NCBI GenBank assembly: GCA_026873275.1
Contig: JANTUC010000006.1
Span: 2,267,149-2,331,148, forward strand
From: Pseudopithomyces maydicus
Taxonomy: Eukaryota > Ascomycota > Dothideomycetes > Pleosporales > Didymosphaeriaceae
Direction of reading: 5' to 3'
Length of the DNA stretch: 64,000 bases
Shown here: positions 53,501 through 64,000 of the stretch, piece by piece
Layout: each line of letters opens with the position of its first letter
How positions within the stretch are numbered: the stretch's first letter is position 1
The notes under the pieces: model-generated
What the model was told of the DNA's origin: nothing
What the model saw: the letters and a program-made list of their open reading frames with translations, nothing else
Database searches by the model: none
Position numbers and translations under genes: made by a program

Positions 53501-56500
53501 TTAGCTTTAGTTAGGTTAAATATATATACTAATTAGTAATACGCGCTAGAGAGTTTAGCGAGAATCTTAAACTAGTTTTAAAAAAGTTTAGTTATCTTAT
53601 CTATATACTTATTATAATTAGTTTAACTAATAGCGGCTAGGTTTATATATACTATAAAAGTTTATTTACTATAGTCCTCCTTTAGTTAGATTAGGCGCTC
53701 TTAGTCCTATAACTATATTTAAACACAGTTTTTAGATTATTATATAACCGCAGAGTAAACTATTATACTAAAAATTAACTTTACCTTCCTAATTCTTATA
53801 GATAGGAGTTACGCCTCACTAAAGATTCCTTTTTAGTATATTATTTTAGCCTGCCCATACTGTAGGCAGTTTATTAAATAATAGAAGAAACTAAATATTA
53901 TAGATTAATTTTATAGCCCTAATACTAGATTGTGCTACTATAACTAATTTATTCCTAGGACTATATTAAATGCGCCTAAGTTAGTTATAAAGTACACTAT
54001 ATAGTATAAGTATATACTATACTATATTATAAGGTCTATAATTTCTTATAATTTTTTAATAATCTTTCTATTAGCTAAAGCCAGGCTAATAAAATATTAT
54101 ATTTTATAATAATATAGGTAGTGCTGTTAAACGTATCACTTATTAATAAAGTTAGTATTAATCTTAATATTAGTAAGCTATCGCGTACGCGCCTATTACC
54201 TAAGAGTGTTTAACTTAATAAAATAATAAAACTAAAGTTATAAAATACTAAGGATAAGTTTATTAGAGATAACAGCGGCCAAAATCTAATAAAGTTAGAT
54301 TATATTAAATTCTACTACTAATTTAAGGTCCTCTATACGCCACTTTAGCTACTTAAAAATATTACTTATCTTATACTTTATTAACTCCTAAGCGCGTTTT
54401 CGCTTAAAAACTAATAAAAACCCTAGTAGACTCTTTTATAATCTTCTTTAAAATTAGAGGCTACCACTTCTATTAAAGGCGCTTTAATAGAGGTAGTTAA
54501 CTCTTTATTATAATTAAAGAGGGCGTATAGCGTCTCTGGATTATTAATCACCTTATTATATACTAATATAAGGATATAGTAGAAATATTTAATTATTTAT
54601 AAAGGCGTTAGGCTACTACCCTAGCATTCTACTTAAGGGTTAGTAGCCTAATAGTTAAGCTTATTATAGTTAAAGCAGTGCTTTTCTACAGCTAGAGTAG
54701 TAAACTTCTAATAAATATAATTATATATCTTTTTAGCTAAGCTCTGTAATTTAAATTATAAGACTACTAAAGTAGAGAATATAATTACTACTATTCTAGA
54801 CTATCGCGGAAATAAGGATAAAGCTAAGGATAAGAGTTCTACTTTAACTTTTATAGTAATACTATATCTTATACTAATTTCCTTAAGCAGGCGCTCTTAG
54901 AGGAAAGCTTAATTTATAAATTATTTATATAATTTATTTAAAGATGCCCTAATAGACGCCTATTTAACTAATTTAATATTAATTAGGTAACGCGCGTGCT
55001 AGCTTTTCTTAAAATTAATTAAGTATAATAAGTATAAAGTAACTACTAGGAATTATACTTCTTATTTAAACAAGATTTCGCTAGCCTTCTACTCTAGTTC
55101 TTAAGTATAGAGCTTTTTCTAGGCATTAATAGCATTATAATTATTAAAGAGGACGTAGTTAAAAGGCCGCAATAATTTATTAATAGTATAAGTATATAAT
55201 AGGATAAAATATACTATTTCTATAATCTTTCCTCGCAGTCAGCTGCGCGTATAATAAATATAACTAATCTTATTTATAATAGTTTATAACTTATTAAAGA
55301 GGAGTATTCGCTAAAACTTATATTCTATTCCTTTATTTACGCTAAATTCTAATACCTCTAGTAATTTAAGAGTCTTAAAAGACTTAGATTATGCTAGATA
55401 CACAGCTAAGGGCTTAATAAGTAATAAACCTTATACTAGATTATAAATAAATAACTAGTATATTATCCGCCTATCTTATATATAATACTATAAGAAGGGA
55501 TCGCGCGCGGGCGAGTATCTAAGTTTAATATAAAATAAACGCAGCGTGCTATACTTATATAAGTTATTTATTTAATAGAATTTAGGTATTATAATAGTCA
55601 GCTACTATATAGGGCACTTAAACTATTCTTATTTAAGTAGTTACCCCTAAGGCATAATATGTAGAATAGTAAATTATATTATTTATAACTCTTAGGCTTA
55701 CGCGCGTAGTAATAAGCTTATATTTATAAATTTTAAGCTCCTCTTAGAGGCGTTTAAAGCTACTATAGGCTATAGTATTAGTAGTAGTATAAGCTTTTAA
55801 CTACTTATAATTAGTCTCTAATTTAAAAAATAGCTAAGAGTCTACCTTACTAGCGCTAAGGCGTTTATTATTCTTTAAAAGAGCTTAGTACTATTATATT
55901 AAGTCCTTATTCTTTATATTTAAAATTAAGGCAGTTTTGCGGGCTTTAGTAATTTTATACTAAATAGTAGTTAATTACTAAGAGAGCTTAAAATACTTTA
56001 AATAGCTAATATCTAATTTTTCTTAAGCAGCGCCTACTTAAATTAGAAGTTACTTTAGTTAGGTAGAAAGAATATTCTTAGCTTCTATAACTACCTAAAA
56101 ATTATAATATAAGTCTTTTATATATTATACGACGCTGAGCATTATACGCTAAAAATAATATATATTACTTAAAATAAGATTTTTAAAATTATTATTAGAG
56201 GTAAGCTTATAGTAAGCGATAAAATTTCCTTAAAAGTTATATTCTCTAATAATTATAATAAATTATTTTTTATAAATTTCTATTTCTATTTAGTAAGCCA
56301 GCGTATAATTCTTTAAAGTCTCTTTTTATAGTAGCAAAGGGCGGGGAAACACTAAATAGTATAGTATAAAACTAGACTGTTATTACTAGCAGACAGCTAT
56401 TATAGTATTTAATATTTAGAATATAGCGCTAGCCTTAAGTTTAATTTTTATAAGTCTTTTAGTAAATGTAACGCGCAGCTCCTTCTTAAAATAAATAATT

Positions 56501-57850
56501 TTAAGTTAATTAGCGCGCTAGTATATTTAAGTAATAAAATTATCTAAATTATTATTATTAAATTTAAAATTTTTAGTAAGTAGTTGCAAGTTACTAGCGG
56601 GGTTATTAGCTTACTTATAAGCTAAATTACTTAAGTTATATTCCTATATAGGCTGCGACTGAGTCGCACGCACTATCTAAAACTATAATAAATTATTAGC
56701 TATCTTAATAATAGTAATAGAAAATTACTAGCAGTATTACTCTTTACTAAAGTCTATAACTAGCTAGTCGCGTAGGCGCATAAGTAGAGGTAATAGTAAT
56801 AAAATTATAAGTACACTAATAGAGGCAGATTATAACCTAGACTAAAAATTACTACTAGAAGTACTAACTATACTAGTCCTAAAGTATTCTAATAAGTAAA
56901 AATTATTAAAGCTATAGTATCGGTCCGCGCCGCTATTTAATAATAATATATAAATATTACTTAAAGAGCTAAGCAGGTTAGGGCTTAAAAGGCTAGAACT
57001 AAAAGGTATATTATTCTAATTACTAAGAAGCTTATTAAGCGCGGGTAATTACCTTAATATTTAAGAATATTTTAAGAGGAGCTATATAAGCAAGAATAAC
57101 TCCTTATTTATATAATTACGTACTAGTATAAACTACTAAGAATTAAAAGATACTTAGCAATTATTTAATAGTTAAATTAACTACTATTTAATAATTAAAT
57201 TAAAGTCCTACCTTTTCTACTATAGGCTACTATCGCCTAGATAAACATCTCCCTATATAATTAAATATATAGAGCTAATTACTACAAGATCTAGAATTTT
57301 AAATTATATAAAATAGCTGCCGCGAATAGCGTGAGCCACTATACTATATTAAAGTAATTTATTAGGGGCGTAGGTCTCTCTAACTTATCTTATAATCGCG
57401 TAGATAGAAATTAATTTATATAAGTTAAGCGATTGGCTAAAAAAAGGCGGAATATAGTATAATAAATTAGTATTAATTTTATAAATAGTAGTTCGCGCCT
57501 CGCGCGCTATCTACTTAATTTCTAGTAGAAAACCTACTACCTTATCTAGATAATAGGCGGTATTTAATAGTATTTAATTTATCTTATCTAAGTAAATAAA
57601 ATTAATTATATCCTATTACTTATTTAATATTAGATTAGGCTTATAATCGCGGTTACAAAGTCCTTACTACTTAGAGTAAAATATAATTAAACCTCCTTCT
57701 CCTTCTTAATACTCTTCTAGTAGTTATAGCGCAGTAAAATTACTAACTTCTTAAATTAAGGTATTTAAATAATTATTTATCTAGCGGCTAGCTATCTGGG
57801 CAGTAAATTAATTAATTAAAATAATAGAATCCTAATAATTATAACTATAG

Positions 57851-58076
57851 TATAAGGGTTCTAAAGGCATTATAGAGGTTAAAGGAGCTACCTAAGTTAA
57901 ATATAAAATAATTATAATAGAGAGCTATCTAAGACTACCTCTAAGAATTTAAGGTAGTACTAAGGCGCACTATTAAGACGCGCTAGTGCTATTATTATTT
58001 AATTATTTATCTAATCGCTAAAGATTATTAAGAATCCCCTAAGGATCTCCCGATCGCCCGCGTCCGCCCCGTGACA
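57851..58076 (-). repeat. Inner element LTR, right copy (5' LTR)
   Basis: 226 bp. On the minus strand it begins TGTCACGGGGCGGACGCGGG, a typical Gypsy LTR start. The last 40 bases remain GC-rich, so this copy is less mutated than the left one. Immediately followed by the target duplicate CTTAT. Confidence 0.9.
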
Positions 58077-58275
58077 CTTATAAATATAATTACTTAGGTT
58101 CTAACTACTAGTCCCTAATTTTTAGGTTTAATCTTAATTAAGTAGTATTATATTGCTTTAGCTTTAGAGGTACTTATACCTTTTATAATTACTATTATAA
58201 GTTTATATTTATATTACACCTATAGTATATATTAAAATTTTTTAAAGCTAATTATCTTACGGCTGACAACACCTA

Positions 58276-58440
58276 TAATAATAATAATAATAATAATAAT
58301 AAGGATAGTAATAATAGTAATAATAATAGTAGTAATAAGGGTAGCGCTTATAATAATAATAATAGTAATAATAGTAATAGCGGCGATAATAATAATAATA
58401 ATAATAATAATAAGAATAAGGATAGTAATAAGAGTGTCGC
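58276..58440 (+). repeat. AAT/AGT trinucleotide-rich tract
   Basis: Long runs of AAT with interspersed AGT, AAG, GGT and GAT. The imperfect units look like an older GAC/GGC/AGC-type codon repeat eroded by G-to-A and C-to-T changes. It lies in the outer element beside the inner insertion. Confidence 0.7.
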
Positions 58441-61199
58441 TTAATAGGAGTAGAAGGAGGAGAATATAAATAAAAAGTAAAAAGAGCTTAAATAACTTAT
58501 TAAAAAACTTAAATAGTGCTAGGCTAGTTATATCCTAATAATAAATATAAGTAATATACCCTTTTAGCTTATCCCCTTAATCCTATTAATAGTGGATATC
58601 CTTCTCTAAATAAGTAGTATAATATTTAAAAGTAGATATAGTATAGGTGGGGTATTAGTCCCTTAGAAAAGTTTTAATAGTTTTTTTTAAATTTTATAAA
58701 ATAGTAGTTATAGAAACTAAGTCTAGCTTAATAGGTATACCTTTTATATATTTATAATACTCTTATTAGCTTCTTTATATATATAAATCCTTTACCTCCT
58801 TTAAAAGTATTAATTAGCTTATCTATATTTTTAAAATCCACCTTTAGAGTCTATAAGTCCTAAATTTTATTATAGCCTTTCTAGCATAGTAGGTATTATA
58901 ATTAGCTTTTTTTATTCTTTTAGCTAAAATCCTTTCTACCTTTTATACTTCTTCGCCTTTAGGAGTAATATTTAGTAATTAGGTATTATACTTTTTATTC
59001 TATTTAGGTTTTTAGCATTCTAGTAAGAATATATAAAAGATATTATAAATTTAATAACTAGCTAGTAGTAGGAGATAGTAAGTTTATATTTTAATTATAG
59101 CCTAAACTTTAAAGGATTTAATAAATTTATTAAATATTTTTTTACTTAGTTGCCCTTTAATATTTAAATATTTAGTATTAAGTAGTATTAAGTCTTTTTA
59201 GTAAAATAACTTTAGTTTATACCTCTTATTAAAATGCTGACTTTAATATACTTAGGCTTTTACTAGATTATTCTTTAAAATTTCTCTTATACTATATATA
59301 TACTTTACCCTTTTTATTATAGTAGGTACCTCCCCTCTAGCCTATTATTCTTAGGAGGCTTAGTAAGTATAGAGTGCTTACTATAGACCGCGAGGAAGGA
59401 AGTTATCTTTATATTATTATATATAGAATTATTATATATAAATTAAGTAATTAATAAAAGCTATATTTAGTTATCTTACTGCTCTAATATAAATATTTAT
59501 AAATATTATTTTAGGGTTTAATTCTAGCGCTTAGTTTGCCTATTTATTTATAGATAAAAGGTAGTACTTAGCCTACACTTTATTTATAGCTAGTAGTAAA
59601 TTTCTATTTAAAATATTAATGTAAAGATGGCGCCTTTATTAAATATAATACCTTTTTATATTCTAAATTTTAGGATTATATTTTTAAAGTAAAATTCTAT
59701 AAATATTTTTACATCCTATATTTTAAGAGCTAGTATATAAATAGCTATCTTTAAAAAGTAGTAAATAATTATAAGAATTATATTAAAGGCGCAGCCTCTG
59801 CAATTAATTACTAAAAATAATCCTATTATAAAGTCTAGTAAGACTTTTTAAAAATATTCTTTAGAATAGGTAATAGTGCTAGCTAGCTATATTTTATATA
59901 CTTTAGTGCCTTATTCTTCTAGTAGATAGTATATATTCTTATATAATTCTAAATATTATAACTTAGTATTAGTTAGTAATATAGCCGTTTAATAAGCTTA
60001 AATATTCTATATATATTAAAATGGCCTGCTATACGTATATTATAATTTTAAAATAAAATTTCTTACTTAATAGTTAATTTCTATAGAATATAAATTCTGC
60101 TATTATATTTTAGGACTTTATTCTTATTAAGATACTATATATATATTTTCTTATAATTTTAGGTGCTATTACTAGTCTCTAAATTAGTAATTTATTATAG
60201 TATAAAGGCATCCCCTTACTATAACTACTAGAACTTAGAAGTAGTAGTAGACTTTACTATTATAGATTTACTACTAACTAGTACTTTAGCTAGAGAGTAA
60301 AATATATATAATATATATTTTATAGCACCAGCAGTAAGGACTATTCTAGTTTTATAAATACTAGTTATATATATTTTATATATATTTAATAAGTTTAACT
60401 TATTTATAAATCCTTTTACTTTACTTCCCTTATCCCTTAATAGAATTTTATTTTATAGGGTAGGTAATAAGCAGATTAATAATAAGTTCTTTTATATATA
60501 GTCTGCCCTTCATAAGAATTTATTTATAAAATTTATTTTCCTTAGGCGGTGTTCTACCTTAAAATTAAAAGCTATTAGGTAAACAGCCTAACACGCTTAT
60601 TATTAATTAAGCTTTTATATATTACGTATACCGCGCAGGTTATTATAATTATTTAGTACTTAGATAGTATATTATATATCTTTTAAATAGTACTACTATT
60701 ATTTAAAGTTATATATAATAACTAGGAGCTCTAGATTATAGACTTTATAATTAAACTTTACAGTCTAGAGCTTTCTTAAAATAAATACTATTAGATACTA
60801 TTTCTTATTTTTAAATAACTATAATAGTATTTTAGTAATTATAAAAGTAAAAGTATTTATCTCTACTTAGATAGGCAGTGCAGGGTTAAAGTAATATAAA
60901 ATAGGTATATATAAAAAGTATTCTTTTAGTAATTAAAATACTTCTTTAATATTCTTTCCCTACTAGAATTCTTAGTCCTTTTTTAGAATATTTATAAGAG
61001 GTAAAGTTATCTTTATATAGCTTTTTATAAACTGCCTATAGAAATTAGTAAACCCTAAAAATAATTAAAGCTTTTTTATGCTAGTAGGCTACGGCCAAGT
61101 TATAATTATCTTTATATATATAGGGTCTATACGGACTCCTTAAATTCTTATAATAAAATTTAAAAAGTGTACTTCGCCTAAAATAAATATATATTTAAA

Positions 61200-61420
61200 T
61201 AAATTTATAAAGAGCTCTACCTTCTATAAGAAAAGAAGTATAATATATATAGTGTACTAATAGACTACAAGATTAGCATTATAAATATAAATAAGAATAT
61301 TATCTAGGTAAATTATATAAATATAGTCTAGATATTTTACTAGCACCTTATTAATATATATTTAAAAGCTAGCGGGGGCGTTAATTAGGCTAAAGGGTAT
61401 AATTAGATATTTAAAGTAAT
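61200..61420 (-). pseudogene. Outer element reverse-transcriptase relic
   Basis: The minus strand reads IIYLDNILIYIYNANLVVY before a stop, matching the RT catalytic block with YLDN instead of YLDD (61299-61310). Further downstream is the RT/RNase H junction. This shows element class and orientation. Confidence 0.8.
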
Positions 61421-63590
61421 TATAGTAGATTTAAAAGGCAGTCTTTTATTTATCTTCTACTTAAATCCTTATTTAATAATAAATATTATAAAGGTTTAAA
61501 GTAATATAGTAGTGTATATCTAATAAGCAGTCTAAAGTCTCTTTAATTAAAAAAAGTAGGCAGCGATCTTTAATAATTACTAAATTTAACCCTTTATAAT
61601 TTATATAAAGGCGTAAGGTTCTATCCTTTTTAAGAATAAATAAAATAGGGGTATTAGTAAAACTAATATTATATCTAATTTAGCCTTTACTAAGTGTATT
61701 TTTTAAATAATTATAAAGTATATTAAGCTTATATATAGAGAGGTTATAAAGTAGGCTATAAAATAGTTTCTTACTTTTTATAATTAGGATCGCATAGTCT
61801 AACTCTTTAAAATTTAGGGAAAGGAGACTATCTTTTTATTAAAAATATCTTTATATTTTTATAACGCGTTTAGAATATATAGGGGCTATATTATATATAC
61901 TTTATATACGCAGATATTATACCCTATAATTTATATATCTAATTATAGGACACTTAAAAGCAATAGTATATTATCTATTTAATTTAGGTCTCTTTTAAAA
62001 TTTTGCGCCTCTATAAGTTAGATTTTTATAATACTATACCCCTAATACTATATCTAGGAGCTATAATTAAGCTAAATATCTTTAGCTTATAAAAAAGGAT
62101 TATCTAATAATAGGAGTATTCCTTTTTTATTAATACTATAGATAGTAGTTCTTAGCGTATATTAGGCATCTATATTATTAATTAAGTATAACTTAAACGT
62201 ATAGGTAGTATAAGTAGTTTATTATTATATACCTATCTAATTTAATTTAGGGAGGTCTGCTCCTTTAATAAATAATAATTTTATTTTTATAATTACTTTC
62301 TAGCTTAGTAGGCTAATATTTACTTATAAATTAAAAATAGCTTCTAGCTCTCTTTTTAGGCTAATCTCTTTAGCTATATTATATATATACTTTATATCTA
62401 ATAAGATATAAATTAAAATATACTTTATTATTTCTAAGTTATTAGTAAGGCTCTCCCTTTTCTTATCTAGTTTACTTGTATAGATAGCTAATTTAAATTA
62501 TTACTTTTATACTTATTAGTATAGTACTCTATTTTTTAGTATTTATAATAGGTAATATTCTTTTTATTCTAAACTTTATTTGCGGCGTTTAGCACTTAAG
62601 GCCTAAATATTATTTTTTAGACTTTACTTTAGATATATAGCATATTATTAATTTTTATATTATAGGCGCGCGACGTAAATTTTATTTAAATATAAATACT
62701 AAAGTAATAAGATCTTCTCTTATAGCTAATACTTAATAATAATTTATAATAGCCTTTTATAATTCTAGCTTAAGCTTTAAAAAGAAGTATTATACCCTTT
62801 ATTCTTTAGTATAAGGTATAAGTTAATTCTCTAGAATATCTAAATAGGTAGTAAATAAGTAAATAGTTTAGTCTTTTCTTTATATAATTTAAATATATAT
62901 TATAGCTGCTTTAAGACTGCAGTTTACTAGATTAAATAATAAATTAAGTATATACTATTTAAAATATACCTAGATAAGTCGCGCTCCGCTAGATTTAAAA
63001 GTATATTTAAAATAAATATATTAAAGTTTTCTTAGGTCGCTTACTATATATTATATTACCTAAATAACCTTCTCCTCTTTTTTAATAAATTCTTAAGGTA
63101 ATAGCTGGAAAGCTACTTTATATAAATAGAAGAACTTATAATATTCCTTTAAATTCTTATTATAATACTTTATAGGATCCTGCAGTTTAAGCGCACGTCT
63201 ATTATATATTAGTACTTAACCCCTAATTGCATTATATTTATATATATAAATTAGTGTAGCCTCTATCCCTTTTAAATTAAACATAGTAGGGCTAGGTGTA
63301 TAATAAAGGTATTTAAATTAAGTAATTTTAGTCTTAAAGGCATAAAATTATTAAAATATATATAGCTTATTACGCTTCTTCTTTATTATTTTTATATATT
63401 TTTAAAGGCTTAATAATAAATTAGTGCTAGGTATAAGTGCCTTACTATTATTAAATAAATTAATTAGTAGACTATTAACGTCTCCTAGAATTAGCGGCGT
63501 TATTTACTCTTAAGTAATAAGTTACCCCTAATTAATAAATTAGGTAATTCTAGAAAATATCCTTAGACTATTAGATAAGAAGTACTATTA

Positions 63591-63826
63591 TATAAAATCT
63601 AATTTTAGGTAATAGAGCTTACTTTACACTAGAATTAATAGTAGGAGGATAGTAAATAAAATTAATAGATAATAATAATACTTCTCCCCTTTATAGAGCG
63701 GGATAGGTATATAATATATTTAAAGTTTTTACTAAGTAAGTTAGTCCTAATATAACCTAATAGCTATTAATAATAATAACAACCTTATAATATATAATAT
63801 AGAAAAACCTATTACCTGCTGTTACA
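63591..63826 (-). repeat. Outer element LTR, right copy (5' LTR)
   Basis: 236 bp, aligned with 48623-48858; on the minus strand it starts TGTAACAGCAGGTAATAGG. It keeps the terminal TGTAAC but has lost several internal CA sites (for example TTTTAGGTAAT where the left copy has TTTCAGGCAAT). Confidence 0.88.
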
Positions 63827-64000
63827 CCTGTAAGGCTCTTAAGAAGCCTACCTGTCCTTATATAAATTAGGTAAGTAGGAACCCCTTATAACACCTAATA
63901 TTATAATATTAAGACTATAAGGGTAGCTAGTCCTAGAGGTTAAGGTTGGTTCTTGGGTAGGAGTAACTTATAAAGGGAGAAGGGTTATTAATTATATAAA

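Larger units (their letters stand above)
49675..58076 (-). mobile_element. Inner Ty3/Gypsy-type LTR retrotransposon (RIP-inactivated)
   Basis: 8402 bp, with 226-bp terminal repeats at 49675-49900 and 57851-58076, flanked by an exact 5-bp target duplication CTTAT (49670-49674 and 58077-58081). Minus-strand relics occur in the Ty3/Gypsy order. Reverse transcriptase is at about 52700-53400, with YLDN in place of YLDD at 52975-52986, followed by INKYCFYIKRVKYLGLII. The RNase H start region reads DIxACLGFANFY. Integrase lies further downstream, with VDRLSKKKKFI near 51423-51443. RT before integrase separates this from Ty1/Copia. All frames are full of stops. It sits inside the outer element, so it inserted later. 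Confidence 0.9.
48623..63826 (-). mobile_element. Outer Ty3/Gypsy-type LTR retrotransposon (RIP-inactivated), interrupted by a second element
   Basis: Bounded by 236-bp direct terminal repeats at 48623-48858 and 63591-63826. The flanking 5-mers are CCTAT (48618-48622) and CCTGT (63827-63831), a target duplication in which one copy shows a TpG-to-TpA change. On the minus strand the right repeat begins TGTAAC. Without the inner insertion the element is about 6.8 kb, normal for this class. Minus-strand pol relics: a reverse-transcriptase motif IIYLDNILIY at 61299-61310 and nearby, then downstream LGEVHFLNF and GVRIDPIYIKIIITWP, typical of the RT/RNase H junction. Stop codons (TAG, TAA) are frequent in all frames. 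The Asp-to-Asn change at the YLDD motif is itself a G-to-A transition. Inactive. Confidence 0.85.
47926..64000. repeat. AT-rich, RIP-mutated repeat block
   Basis: From about 47926 to the window end the sequence is strongly AT-rich, with no open frame of significance. TA is extremely common, and CA/TG are strongly depleted across most of the block (whole lines near 50041 and 52921 have none). Paired copies differ by transitions. This is the signature of fungal repeat-induced point mutation. It contains two nested LTR retrotransposons, tandem repeats at 48236-48380 and an AAT-rich tract near 58276. Sequence at 47926-48617 and 63832-64000 is the same type of DNA but was not assigned to an element. 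Confidence 0.93.

Noticed and set aside
49675..58076. Ty1/Copia assignment for the inner element
   Set aside because: On the coding strand, reverse transcriptase precedes integrase, which is the Ty3/Gypsy order.

Overview
The window reads as a filamentous ascomycete (Pezizomycotina) chromosome segment; no species is claimed. Genes are split by many short introns (mostly 42-90 nt, GT..AG with CTAAC/CTGAC-like branch sites). Fungus-specific families are common: Zn2Cys6 regulators, CFEM, EthD, PRISE-like reductase, GT8 Gnt1-like, PL4 lyase, Sde182-like hydrolase. The last 16 kb is AT-rich, transition-mutated repeat DNA, the hallmark of repeat-induced point mutation (RIP). Exon boundaries below were read by hand from splice signals, reading-phase continuity and family motifs.

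Region A (0.76-13.96 kb) looks like a co-regulated pathway cluster. It holds a Zn2Cys6 regulator (+), then on the minus strand a PRISE-like enone/NAD(P) reductase, an MFS efflux-type transporter, an EthD-domain protein, a zinc alcohol dehydrogenase and an alpha/beta-hydrolase (esterase), and finally a divergent acyl-CoA dehydrogenase. The enzymes fit ester cleavage, alcohol oxidation, enone reduction and acyl-CoA oxidation of a small lipophilic compound, with its own transporter and regulator. No PKS, NRPS, terpene synthase or P450 is in view, so a catabolic or detoxifying cluster is favoured, as inference. Next to it lies a broken aspartic-protease gene (14.9-16.7 kb).

Region B (18-47.8 kb) is ordinary gene-bearing DNA: a Golgi GT8 transferase, a regulator with two tandem Zn2Cys6 clusters, a BTB protein, a secreted Cys-rich protein, a CFEM GPI protein, a PL4 rhamnogalacturonan lyase, an SDR, a cluster-less fungal regulator, a secreted protein of unknown family, a RING protein, two membrane proteins and a Sde182-like secreted hydrolase. 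The lyase and the secreted proteins suggest a plant-associated or plant-litter lifestyle.

Region C (about 47.93-64.0 kb) is gene-free AT-rich DNA. Two nested Ty3/Gypsy-type LTR retrotransposons can be resolved to the base. The outer one is 48623-63826 (236-bp LTRs, target duplication CCTAT/CCTGT). The inner one is 49675-58076 (226-bp LTRs, target duplication CTTAT). Both lie on the minus strand and are riddled with stops, with the reverse-transcriptase YLDD motif changed to YLDN.

Cross-cutting oddity: three otherwise intact genes (MFS 5' end, alcohol dehydrogenase, secreted protein at 38.0-39.7 kb) each need exactly one extra base in a mononucleotide run to read through. That pattern is typical of residual long-read assembly error, but real pseudogenisation is not excluded.
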